Of a stretch of DNA of 64,000 nucleotides, positions 16,245 through 26,200 are shown one piece after another (within the stretch, counting starts at the first letter, position 1; each line of letters starts with the position of its first letter). The stretch is from the IMG/VR virus record IMGVR_UViG_3300021963_000092, positions 1 through 64,000 of that record, one strand, 5' to 3'. Both the position numbers and the translations under genes were made by a program. This stretch comes from a virus. The notes below the pieces were generated by a model. It was not told where the DNA came from. It worked only from the letters and a program-made list of their open reading frames with translations, and searched no databases.

Positions 16245-16637
16245 ATGGCAAGATCATCCAGACAATTTTCTGATTTAGGATTAAGCTTTACACAACATCC
16301 TTCGACAGGAGATGTTGTTTTAAAGTATGATGAAGAAGCTATAAAACAGTCGGTACGAAACTTGATATCGACTCAGCATTATGAAAGACCGTTTCATCCA
16401 GAGATAGGTTGTCAAATATATTCTCTTCTCTTTGAAAACTTCTCACCGATTACTGTTTCTGTTATGAGAAGAACTATATTCGATGTGCTTGCAAAATTCG
16501 AACCTAGAGTTATAGTTCTAGAAGTTAATATAGATGAGCAGGTAGATGAAAATGGTATAGAGGTAGAGGTAGTATTTCGAACAGTAAATAATGAAAGACC
16601 GATAACCGTAAAGACTGCATTAACGAGAATCCGATAA
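16245..16637 (+). CDS. 25: gp25 baseplate wedge protein
   Basis: 130 residues (T4 gp25 is 132). The gpW/gp25 pattern is clear: DLGLSFTQHPSTGDVVLKYDEEAIKQSVRNLI, RPFHPEIGCQIYSLLFENFSP and a C-terminal beta sheet. gp25 anchors the wedge to the first sheath ring and nucleates sheath assembly. gp6 follows without a gap (TAAATG), so the two are translated together. A late promoter box lies just upstream. Confidence 0.95.
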   Translation: MARSSRQFSDLGLSFTQHPSTGDVVLKYDEEAIKQSVRNLISTQHYERPFHPEIGCQIYSLLFENFSPITVSVMRRTIFDVLAKFEPRVIVLEVNIDEQVDENGIEVEVVFRTVNNERPITVKTALTRIR

Positions 16638-18482
16638 ATGGCTAATCTGAGAATTACAGAGTTAGATTTTGATACAATCAAAACTAATTTAAAGACATTT
16701 CTGAATGCTCAAAATGAATTTACAGATTACGATTTTGAAGGGTCTGGTCTATCGGTTCTTATCGATCTGCTTGCTTATAATACTCATTATAACGCATACT
16801 TAGCTAATATGTTAGTTAATGAGATGTTTTTAGATTCAGCTGTTAAAAGATCATCTGCTGTTTCAATAGCTAAGCATCTCGGGTATACACCTAGATCAAT
16901 CGTAGGCTCAACTGCCGTTCTAGACGTCACAGTTAATAATCCAGTTAACCTACCTACATCTTTAACATTACCTATCTACTCACCGTTTACTACGACGATT
17001 AATAGCTCGCAATATACATTCTTAACAACTCAAGCGTATACAATAACCCCATCAAACGGGGTTTATTTGTTTGATAATATTACTGTTAAGCAGGGAACGT
17101 TACTTCAGTATTCCTTTACGGTCGTTGCGCCGGGTCCAGACGAGAAGTATGAAATACCTAACGTTGACGTCGATACAACTACAATGTTAGTTACCGTACA
17201 GACTTCTACTTCAGATACTACAACTACCACGTATACTAATTCAAATACAATCGTAGATGTAGATAGCGCTTCAACGGTATATTTCCTAGAAGAAAACCCA
17301 TTAGGTAAGTATCAGATTTATTTTGGTGATGGAATAATAGGTAAGAAACTAACTGCGGGTAATATTATAACAATTAAATATCTAGTTTCAGTTGGTGCAG
17401 AAACTAATGTATCAGGTAATATTGCCCAGACGTTTCAGTCAGGTGGTGCGATAGGGGGATCAAACGATATCGCTATTACAACTGTAAGCAATTCTACTAA
17501 CGGATCTGCTAAAGAGAGCATTACCTCGATTAAGTTTAATGCACCAAGAGCCTATCTGTCTATGGATAGAGCTGTAACTAAAAATGACTATTCTTCGATA
17601 ATTAAAGCCTCTTATCCGCAGGTAGAAGCTGTATCGGTCTGGGGCGGTGAAGATAACGACCCTCCTATTTACGGCAAAGTTTTTATATCTCTTAAACCGT
17701 ACGAAGGGTATGTAATTAATGAAGCTACTAAGCAGTCTATTAAAAATACCTTATTAAAAGAAAGACAAGTTCTTACAGTATTTCCAGAATTTGTAGATCC
17801 AGATTACACGTACGTTGGTTTGACCGTCGATGTTTCTTATAACAAGAATAGAACAACATCAACAGCTGCTCAGATAAGTAGCTTAGTAAATACAGCTGTA
17901 ATAAATTATTTTACAAATACACTTCAAGAGTTTGAAACACCGTTCTACTATTCTCAGCTTATTAATAAAGTTTTGGCTGTTAATACATCAATAATTAGTG
18001 CAGTTGCTCAAATAGAGTTACAAAAAAGAATACAACCAGTTCTCAACGTTTCCAACTCCTACCTAAGTGATTCTAAACTTAAATTCAGTAACAAACTACA
18101 ACCTGGTACGCTCACGTCAACTCTATTCTACGTATCTTATCTGGGCGAAAGTGTTGGGGTAATTATAAGAGACCTGCCAGACTCAATGCCGCCAGATCTT
18201 AATGGCACCGGTACTCTTCGATTATATAACTTCCTTACAGATGTAGATCTTGGTGCTGTAGGTACAATCAATTATAGACTGGGTGAAATTGTTATAAATG
18301 ATATTATACCTATAGGTTATCCAGCCGGTCAATTTGATGTAAGATTTAACGTAGATCTTCAGAAAGATAGTTATAATATTATCGCTACTCGTAATCAAAT
18401 CGTAACTTATGATAATAGTACAAAGAGTATCCCAGCTAATAGAACTGCCGGTCTAACTATTAACATTACTGCTATTTCATGA
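16638..18482 (+). CDS. 6: gp6 baseplate wedge protein
   Basis: 614 residues (T4 gp6 is 660). N-terminal LRITELDFDTIKTNLKTFL and FEGSGLSVLIDLLAYNTHYNAYLANMLVNEMFLDSA are diagnostic for gp6/gpJ wedge proteins. KYQIYFGDGIIGKKL and PRAYLSMDRAVTKNDYSSII are further conserved landmarks. gp6 forms the continuous inner ring of the baseplate with gp25 and gp53. Its stop is overlapped by the next start (CATGA). Confidence 0.95.
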   Translation: MANLRITELDFDTIKTNLKTFLNAQNEFTDYDFEGSGLSVLIDLLAYNTHYNAYLANMLVNEMFLDSAVKRSSAVSIAKHLGYTPRSIVGSTAVLDVTVNNPVNLPTSLTLPIYSPFTTTINSSQYTFLTTQAYTITPSNGVYLFDNITVKQGTLLQYSFTVVAPGPDEKYEIPNVDVDTTTMLVTVQTSTSDTTTTTYTNSNTIVDVDSASTVYFLEENPLGKYQIYFGDGIIGKKLTAGNIITIKYLVSVGAETNVSGNIAQTFQSGGAIGGSNDIAITTVSNSTNGSAKESITSIKFNAPRAYLSMDRAVTKNDYSSIIKASYPQVEAVSVWGGEDNDPPIYGKVFISLKPYEGYVINEATKQSIKNTLLKERQVLTVFPEFVDPDYTYVGLTVDVSYNKNRTTSTAAQISSLVNTAVINYFTNTLQEFETPFYYSQLINKVLAVNTSIISAVAQIELQKRIQPVLNVSNSYLSDSKLKFSNKLQPGTLTSTLFYVSYLGESVGVIIRDLPDSMPPDLNGTGTLRLYNFLTDVDLGAVGTINYRLGEIVINDIIPIGYPAGQFDVRFNVDLQKDSYNIIATRNQIVTYDNSTKSIPANRTAGLTINITAIS

Positions 18483-20155
18483 CCACGACTAGAATAACAG
18501 AAAAACTATCAGCGATAGTTAGCAATCAAGTACCTGAGTTTGTACAGAGCGACTTTCCTACATTTGTTGCTTTCGTAGAAGCATACTATAAGTTTTTAGA
18601 GCAAGATAGCGGTGCACAAGAAGTTTTACAAAACGCTCTTTCATATAATGATGTTGATAGAACTATAACTAGCTTTATAGAGAATTTTCAAAGACAGTAC
18701 TGCGACGATATACCTAGAATTGCCTCCTTAGATAAGAAAGTTTTAGTTAAAAAAATAAAAGATCTGTATACAAGTAAAGGTACCGAAAAAGGTTTTCATT
18801 TACTTTTTAGATTATTATTTGATAAAGAGGTAGAAGTTTATTACCCGTCTAATCAAATACTTAGAGCATCTGACGGCAAATGGATTCAAAGAAGTTCAAT
18901 TTTTCTCCAAACTGTATACGGTAATCCTGATACAATCTTAGATAAAAACGTACTAATTACATCGGATACATCTCAGTATACTTTATTTGTTCAAGAAAAA
19001 GATATATGCTCTTCTCTTGCCGGTATAAGTGAAGATATATTTGAATTTTTTATTGATAATAGACAGAACGTTCCAATTAATGTAGGGGATAGAGTTGAAG
19101 CCCCTAATTATAAAGGGATTGTAATCGCTGTACCTAATAAGTTTACAATTTCAAACCCCGGGACAGGCTTCAGAGTGGGCGATGTTTTTACTTTAGAAGC
19201 CGGTGCAGGTAATACCACAAGAATTAAAGTAACTAAAATATCTACTGGTGGGGGTATTGTAAACGTACAGCTAGTAAGTTCTGGTATAGGATACACTAGT
19301 GATTTTTATAATTTCTTTACCTCTTCTACGCGTGCGCCCGCATCTACAACCTTTACCTTCATTGGTGGTGCAGCTACTATTACAGATAGCACTAGAGGTT
19401 TTGTAGATCGTGGTACAGTATCACTAGAAGGTAATTATGCTCTAAGTTATTTCGCTGAAGATTTTACTGGTACTTTATTAAGAGACTTTGTAACTTCTAC
19501 AGCCATATCAGATCTAGGATCAACATCTCTTGGCTCATTATCTGACGCTTCCATATTCGTAGAGCTTGGCTCAGTAATTAATTATCCAGGTCATTATGAT
19601 ACTACAGATGGCTTCTTAAGTGATGTTATGTATCTTGAGGACGATGCCTATTATCAACCGTATTCTTATGTTCTCCGTATAGACGAACGGTTAGAAAAAT
19701 ACAAAAAAGCAGTGATGGATATTATTCATCCTGCAGGTACACGAATGTTTGGTGAGTTAGTCCTTGAATCTAATTTCAACGTTATTACTGAAATAGCGTC
19801 AACTGTTAACTTCTTAAGAAGTATACTTACAGACTCTTATTCTGCTGTTGACTCTCTTCAATATAGTATGTCTAAGATCTTATCGGACAATACTACACCA
19901 AATGATAACTTTACCTATCTGTACGGGGCAGTTCAAGCCAGTAACACAACCGTATCCGATTTTCATGTTTTAGAAATCTCTAGTAATATAGAAAGCAATA
20001 TTTCTATTACTGATTCGTTATCGTTGGATATATCGTTAAATTTCATTACAACTGAAGCACCGTATGCTTCAGAGTATTTCTTAGAAGACTATGTTGAAAA
20101 TCTAAGTGCAAGCTTTATATCTTTCAGCGATGAAATAGATATAACTGTATCGTAG
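18479..20155 (+). CDS. Baseplate wedge protein at the gp7 position
   Basis: 558 residues. A conserved marine T4-like N-terminus reads PTFVAFVEAYYKFLEQD, then FIENFQRQYCDDIP, LYTSKGTEKGFHLLFRLLF and YYPSNQILRASDGKW. A beta repeat of the G-x-G-F/Y type follows (SNPGTGFRVGDVFTLEAG, VSSGIGYT). Its place between gp6 and the gp8-like gene is that of gp7, which holds the wedge periphery. It is about half the T4 gp7 length and I see no direct gp7 motif, so the name is positional. Confidence 0.55.
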   Translation: MTTTRITEKLSAIVSNQVPEFVQSDFPTFVAFVEAYYKFLEQDSGAQEVLQNALSYNDVDRTITSFIENFQRQYCDDIPRIASLDKKVLVKKIKDLYTSKGTEKGFHLLFRLLFDKEVEVYYPSNQILRASDGKWIQRSSIFLQTVYGNPDTILDKNVLITSDTSQYTLFVQEKDICSSLAGISEDIFEFFIDNRQNVPINVGDRVEAPNYKGIVIAVPNKFTISNPGTGFRVGDVFTLEAGAGNTTRIKVTKISTGGGIVNVQLVSSGIGYTSDFYNFFTSSTRAPASTTFTFIGGAATITDSTRGFVDRGTVSLEGNYALSYFAEDFTGTLLRDFVTSTAISDLGSTSLGSLSDASIFVELGSVINYPGHYDTTDGFLSDVMYLEDDAYYQPYSYVLRIDERLEKYKKAVMDIIHPAGTRMFGELVLESNFNVITEIASTVNFLRSILTDSYSAVDSLQYSMSKILSDNTTPNDNFTYLYGAVQASNTTVSDFHVLEISSNIESNISITDSLSLDISLNFITTEAPYASEYFLEDYVENLSASFISFSDEIDITVS

Positions 20156-20160
20156 TTTAT

Positions 20161-20168
20161 TATAAATA
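20161..20168 (+). promoter_or_regulatory. Late promoter box TATAAATA
   Basis: Perfect T4 late -10 element in the 38-base gap before the 20194 gene, with a good GTAGGAG ribosome-binding site between it and the ATG. One of the clearest promoters in the window. Confidence 0.8.
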
Positions 20169-20193
20169 ATAGAATATCCCGTAGGAGAAACTA

Positions 20194-20658
20194 ATGCTAA
20201 CCTTTAATGAAGATATTTCCAACAATCTAAAAGTTGTTGGCGATTTAATTGTTGTAAAGACATCAGAAGTTGATGGTGCGAGAGAAGAGTACCATCACAA
20301 GAATCTTGTGGTTACTGCAGGTAAGTCGGTAATTGCCGCTCGCCTAGCAGGTAATACCGCTGCTGTTATGAGCCATATGGCAGTAGGAACTGGTAATACA
20401 TCACCTGTAGTTGGCAATACAACTCTAGAAACTGAGCTTGCTAGAGTGGCACTAACGGTTGCGGGTGGTTCCCCATCATCAAATACTATTTCGTATTCTG
20501 CATCTTATCCTGCAGGTACAGGTACAGGTGCGCTTGCTGAGGCTGGCATTTTTAACAATGGTACCACGGGTTCAATGTTGTGTAGAACTGTGTTCCCCGT
20601 AATTAATAAATCTGCAAGTGATGCTATTACGATTACCTGGACGATCTCGATAGTATAA
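20194..20658 (+). CDS. Virion structural protein, tail-fibre-attachment style
   Basis: 154 residues, beta-rich. It contains HMAVGTGNTSP followed by LETELARVAL, a motif pair common in phage tail proteins that form baseplate-distal or fibre-base domains, and ends with a strand-rich ITITWTISIV. It has its own late promoter and ribosome-binding site, implying high expression. It ends one base before the gp8-like start. No numbered T4 equivalent recognised. Confidence 0.55.
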   Translation: MLTFNEDISNNLKVVGDLIVVKTSEVDGAREEYHHKNLVVTAGKSVIAARLAGNTAAVMSHMAVGTGNTSPVVGNTTLETELARVALTVAGGSPSSNTISYSASYPAGTGTGALAEAGIFNNGTTGSMLCRTVFPVINKSASDAITITWTISIV

Positions 20659-20659
20659 C

Positions 20660-23251
20660 ATGTCATCTACCACTCTAACTAAACCACTGCTATTTACAAC
20701 AGTAGCAGATGCTGTTTATGACGAAGTTACCTCGAGAGCAGGTAAGTACTTCTATTTTATTGGTCAAGTAGTTGAGTGGGATGATCCAGATAATCCCCCT
20801 ACCCCGGTTGATTCACCTTCATACGAACAATACGTTCGCCGAAGAATAGTTTCAGTAAAGCAGGTGCAACCGGGGGATGTTAGCTATGTCGTTGACCGGG
20901 TTAATTGGACCGCTAATACTGTTTATGATATGTATGATGATCAATGCTCAGATCAAATTATAGGTATTAATTTAATAAACGGTGGATCAAATTATAGCGC
21001 TAATACTGCTATATCTATTACCGGGGGCAACGGTATAGGTGCGACTGCTAATCTTACGATTACAGACGGTGTGATAACTGCGATAACGATGCTTAATAAT
21101 GGATATGGTTATACAAATAATGTTGCTAATATTAGTATTAACATAACAGATACTTACGGGTCCGGTGCTCTAGCTAACGCGGTTTTAGGGTATTCTTACT
21201 CTGGCGCTAATACTATACAAGACGCAAACTTCTATGTATTAACTGAAGATTATCATATCTACAAATGTCTAAACAACAACAATGATTCACTGTCAACAGT
21301 TAAGCCTATCTCCACTCAACCTGAACCGTTTACACTCAGCGACGGGTACAAATGGAAATTTATAGGTACGATTCCCCTGTCCTTACAGAGTAAGTTTTTA
21401 TCCGCAACAAAAATGCCGGTTAAAACATCGCTTAGCGATCAATTTTATTCTAGCGGGGAAATTAGAAAAATTAATATAATTAATTCCGGGGATAACTATA
21501 CATATGCTTCCCTGGTAGTTGTAGGTGATGGTTATCAGGAAGATAATCCATGTGTTATTATTCAAGCCGTTGTCGAGAATGCTGGTAGTGGGTATTACTC
21601 TGGTAATACTACAGTAACTATAGAACCCCCTATTTCAGGTACAACAAACTGGTTATCATCAAATACATACTTTACAGGTCAGTATTTAAATTTTCAAAAC
21701 AACATTTACGAAGTTGTAAAATCTGGCATATCAGGTGCATCTGGCCCCGTACATACTCGTGGTACAACAAGCAATGGAACCGTAGGATTAAAATACAGAG
21801 CTACAACATTCACTGCTAATGCTAACGTTACAGCTGCTGGTACTATCGATACACTTAAAGATTTAAACGGGGCTGTTAGTTATATTACTCTAAGCGAAGG
21901 TGGATCGGGGTATCTTGATGCTCCTAATGTTACTATATCAGGGGGAGGAGGTACCGGGGCATCTGCTATTACTACGTTGAATGGTAATTCTGTAGGCAGA
22001 GTTGTAATGGTTAGCAGCGGTAAAGATTTTACTACTGCACCTACAGTTGTGATAGGAAGCGGTTGGGTAGCTAATGCTAACTTAGATATAAACACACAGG
22101 TATATTACAACACAAGGTTGTACACCTGCACAGCAGGGGGAACTGCTAATGCAACCCCGCCAACACATACTACAGGTACTCAGACATTCGGAACAGCTAA
22201 CTTAGCGTATGCTGGGTTTAGAGCAACCGCAACAGCCACTTTAAAGTACGGCTCAGGATACAATCGTATACCAAACGTTACCATCACCGGAGCTGGCTCT
22301 AACGCAACAGCGGTGTTGAGAGGAGAAAAATCAGAAGCTATTATTTACCCTGTTGTTGATGGGGGTAAAATAGTTAATTTTCAGATACAAGATGGTGGTA
22401 TAGGTTATACTTACGCATCAGTAACTGCAGAAGGGGATGGTGATAACGCTGAATTCGAGGTATCCTTTGTTGAAGGTGATGTTGATTCCGTACAAGCAAC
22501 GAGCGAAATATTAGCCGTACCGGGTGCTATTCATGCTATTAAAGTTGTATCACAAGGATATAACTACCCGGGTAACGTAACTGTTACAGTGAATGGTAAT
22601 GGTACGGGATGTACCGCAAATGCAACAGTAATCAACGGAAGGGTAACTAAAATAAATGTACTGACTGAAGGGCAAAACTACACTGAAGCAGATGTAGTTA
22701 TTACCTCTAATACTACAGGTGCAGGCGCTGCGGCAAGACCTATAATTGCCCCATACTACGGTCACGGTAGAGATCCAGTATCAGAACTCCACGCGAGATC
22801 GCTTGCTTTCTATACAACAATAGGTACTGATAAAAATCAGGGTTTAGTTGTAACGAACGATTTTCGACAAATTGGTCTTATTAAAGATATGCGTCGCTAC
22901 GGCGATACTGGATTTTTTAATAACATTACCGGCTCAGCTTGCTGGTTAGTTTCTGGTAACGTTAACACATCTGTATTCACGGAAGATGCAATTATAAGCA
23001 GAGTGTCCGATGGTGCAACATTTAAAATTATTACCTCAGAAAATAATGCTATGCTGCTTACACCGTTAGAAGATAAAGCCCCAGCAGCTAACGATACGTT
23101 TACTTACTTAGGTAATACGGTGTTCGCTACTGATATAACTACTCCAGATGTTGATAAATATTCTGGCAAGATAATTTATATAGATAATCGCCTTGCATTT
23201 ACACCCACTGAAAATCAATCAATATCAATAAAATCCGTATTCACTTATTAA
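20660..23251 (+). CDS. 8: gp8-like baseplate wedge protein, greatly expanded
   Basis: 863 residues against 334 in T4 gp8. The ends match gp8: VVDRVNWTANTVYDMYDD, FYVLTEDYHIYKCL and LSDGYKWKFIGTIP in the N-terminal half, and YSGKIIYIDNRLAF then SISIKSVFTY at the C-terminus (T4: SGEMIYMENRPPI ... INILFTF). Between them lie about eight beta repeats of the type I-x-x-G-x-G-Y-x-x-P-x-V-T-I-x-G-x-G-x-G-A, and two carbohydrate-binding-like inserts near residues 330-378 and 467-515 (N-x-x-Y, H-T-x-G-T). The insert region may be surface exposed. Confidence 0.68.
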   Translation: MSSTTLTKPLLFTTVADAVYDEVTSRAGKYFYFIGQVVEWDDPDNPPTPVDSPSYEQYVRRRIVSVKQVQPGDVSYVVDRVNWTANTVYDMYDDQCSDQIIGINLINGGSNYSANTAISITGGNGIGATANLTITDGVITAITMLNNGYGYTNNVANISINITDTYGSGALANAVLGYSYSGANTIQDANFYVLTEDYHIYKCLNNNNDSLSTVKPISTQPEPFTLSDGYKWKFIGTIPLSLQSKFLSATKMPVKTSLSDQFYSSGEIRKINIINSGDNYTYASLVVVGDGYQEDNPCVIIQAVVENAGSGYYSGNTTVTIEPPISGTTNWLSSNTYFTGQYLNFQNNIYEVVKSGISGASGPVHTRGTTSNGTVGLKYRATTFTANANVTAAGTIDTLKDLNGAVSYITLSEGGSGYLDAPNVTISGGGGTGASAITTLNGNSVGRVVMVSSGKDFTTAPTVVIGSGWVANANLDINTQVYYNTRLYTCTAGGTANATPPTHTTGTQTFGTANLAYAGFRATATATLKYGSGYNRIPNVTITGAGSNATAVLRGEKSEAIIYPVVDGGKIVNFQIQDGGIGYTYASVTAEGDGDNAEFEVSFVEGDVDSVQATSEILAVPGAIHAIKVVSQGYNYPGNVTVTVNGNGTGCTANATVINGRVTKINVLTEGQNYTEADVVITSNTTGAGAAARPIIAPYYGHGRDPVSELHARSLAFYTTIGTDKNQGLVVTNDFRQIGLIKDMRRYGDTGFFNNITGSACWLVSGNVNTSVFTEDAIISRVSDGATFKIITSENNAMLLTPLEDKAPAANDTFTYLGNTVFATDITTPDVDKYSGKIIYIDNRLAFTPTENQSISIKSVFTY

Positions 23252-23260
23252 AGGTAGGTC

Positions 23261-26200
23261 ATGACGCTGGAATTTAATGCCGCCCCATACTATGATGATT
23301 TTAGCGAATCTAAAGGCTTCTATCGTATTCTTTTTAGACCTGGTCGTGCAGTCCAGGCTAGAGAATTAACTCAGCTTCAAACTCAAATACAGACTCAAAT
23401 TGGTTATTTGGGTAAGCACTTTTTTAAAGAAGGTTCGCTTGTATTAAACGGACAGCAGCAAATTGACTACTACTATAAGTTTGTTAAACTTACAGCAGCA
23501 GATAACGGAATTATCGAAAGTTTGGTAGGTAGTAAGATAACCGGTCAAACATCAGGTGTTAACGCTATTATTCTGAAAGCAGTTAAATCAGAAAATAACG
23601 ATCCTCCCACTATCTATGTAAAGTATCTTGATTCAGGTACAAGTAGAACAGCTACCGGGTTTACAGCGAGCGAAACACTTCAAGTCGCTGATTCTACAAC
23701 CACACTAACAGTTGCATCATCTAGCGCTACGGGTGTAGGTACAGCCTTAACTATTCGTTCCGGGGTTATATTTACAAAGAATAATCTTGTTTATTTTGAC
23801 GAACAAACTGTTTTAATCTCAAAATATACCGGTGGTGAATCAGCCGGTCTTAATAAAGTGGCTGGCTTTGTAATAACAGAATCTTTTATAACAAGTCAAG
23901 ATGATATTGATCTATTAGACCCAGCTTTAGGATCTTCAAATTATTTTGCCCCTGGAGCCGATCGCTATTCAATTACTCTTACTTTAGAAGCTAGAGATTT
24001 AACTGCAACTGCCGCAGACGATGTTAATTTTATAGAACTTCTTAGAATAGAAGATGGTTTTGTTGTAAATCAAAAAATAAACACAGATTACAACGTTCTA
24101 GGTGATACACTAGCTAGAAGAACATATGATGAGTCAGGTAATTATGTTGTTAGACCTTATGGCTTAGAGCTTATCGAACATCTAAGAACAAGCAATACCA
24201 GCGTACGAGATGGTTTACTTACCGCAAACGTTAACGGCAATAGTCAATTATTTGTTAACGTTATAACCCCAGGTAAAGCGTATGTGCAAGGGTATGAAAT
24301 AGATAATCTAAAGACCCGTTATCTTAATGCAACGAAGGCACGAGATTTCATATCCCTAAACAACTCTCCAGTATCGCTTACTGTCGGAAACTATATTCTA
24401 ATTACGGGGATGTATTCAGCACCAGATTTTACAACTTTAAGTCGCGTAAAACTCTATAATACCTACACTGCAGCTAATGGTACTGCTTCCGGTACACAAG
24501 TAGGTACAGCAAGAGTTAGACATATCGAGTATGTTTCTGGATCAGGTTCATCCGCTATTTACAAATGCTACTTATTCGATATATCCATGAGCACTGGTTA
24601 TGTGTTCGAGCAGGATGTTAGGCAACTATTTTTTGATAATTCTTCTGGAGCAGACTTTACCGCAAACGTTTCTGCGTCTACTGTGTTGCTTACCGGTTCA
24701 ATTAATACTACTAATGGCTCAACAACTGTCACTGGTACCGGTACTCGCTTCACTACCGAGCTTAGTACCGGGGACTATTTAAGAGTTAACGGCAACACCA
24801 TACTTGTATCTTCGATTACCAGTGATGTAGCATTAGTTGCTAGCGCAGCAGTAGTAGGCAATCTCTCTGGTGTGGCGGGATTTGTTGAGCAGGCAACTGT
24901 AAGTGATACTCAATACGATACTTTCATTTATCCGTTCCCGTATGAGTCTATTAAAGAAGTCGATCCTACAAACATTGAAACTGTATATACCACGAAAAGA
25001 TACTATAACAGAACCCTGACAACCGGCTCTGTTACTATTACCGCTGGTACAGATGAAACTTTTGCAGGATTTTCTACTCAAAATTATCTTATTATTGATA
25101 GAACGACAGGCGCAATTCCCCCGCTTTATTCCTCTAACATTACTATAGGGGGCGGAGGTACAACACTAACTATTACATTAGGTGCGAGCTTTGGCTCGGA
25201 CACTATCACAGTAATGGCTACAGTAGATAAGACTAACTCTGCTGCTGACAAGAAAGTAAAGACTTTAGTTACCGGAACTACTGTAGACTTTACAACTAGC
25301 AATACCGCAGCTTTGTCTACACTTTCTCTTGGTCAGGCAGATATCTTCGAACTAACAAGCGTTAGCATGTCCGCTAACGCTTTTGGAACAGCATATTCAT
25401 CTTCTAATGCTACAGATATTACTGATCGATACACACTAGACAGCGGTCAAAGACTTACACATTATGATCTTGGATCCATAAGTCTAAAGCCTGGTCAGCC
25501 AAAACCAACCGGCCCAGTAAGAGTTACATATAGCTACTTTACCCACTCAGCAGGCGATTACTTCTCGGTATCATCTTATGCGGGTATTGATTATAAAGAT
25601 ATACCATCTTTTACATCTGGGGATGTTACTTATCAGCTAAGAGATTGCTTAGATTTTAGACCTAGAATAAATACCGATGGTGCTACATTCGTTACCCCAT
25701 CTGAAATTCCCGAACCTAACGACACTCTCTTCACAGATTATTCTTATTATCTAGCTAGAACAGATAAGATAGTTTTAGATAGCACTGGGTCGCTTAAATA
25801 CATAGCTGGAACAAGTTCGTTAGACCCTAAAGAACCTAAGACCCCTGACAACTCAATGCTTCTTTATGTTCTTAAGCAGAAGCCTTATGTCTTTGATCTG
25901 CAACAAGATATTGATATTACAATAATTGATAACAAACGCTATACGATGAGAGATATCGGTCGTATAGAAAATCGGGTTAAAAATCTAGAATACTATACAA
26001 CTTTATCTCTTCTTGAAAAAGATACAGAGTCTTTCCAAATTCAAGATAGTCTAGGTTTTGATAGATTTAAAAACGGGTTCTTAGTCGATAACTTTGAAGG
26101 TCATAGAGTCGGGGATACCACAAACCCTGATTATAAGATTGCCATGGACTTTAATAAGAGGGAAATTCGCCCTAAGTTCTCTCAAAAAACTTTAAGATTA

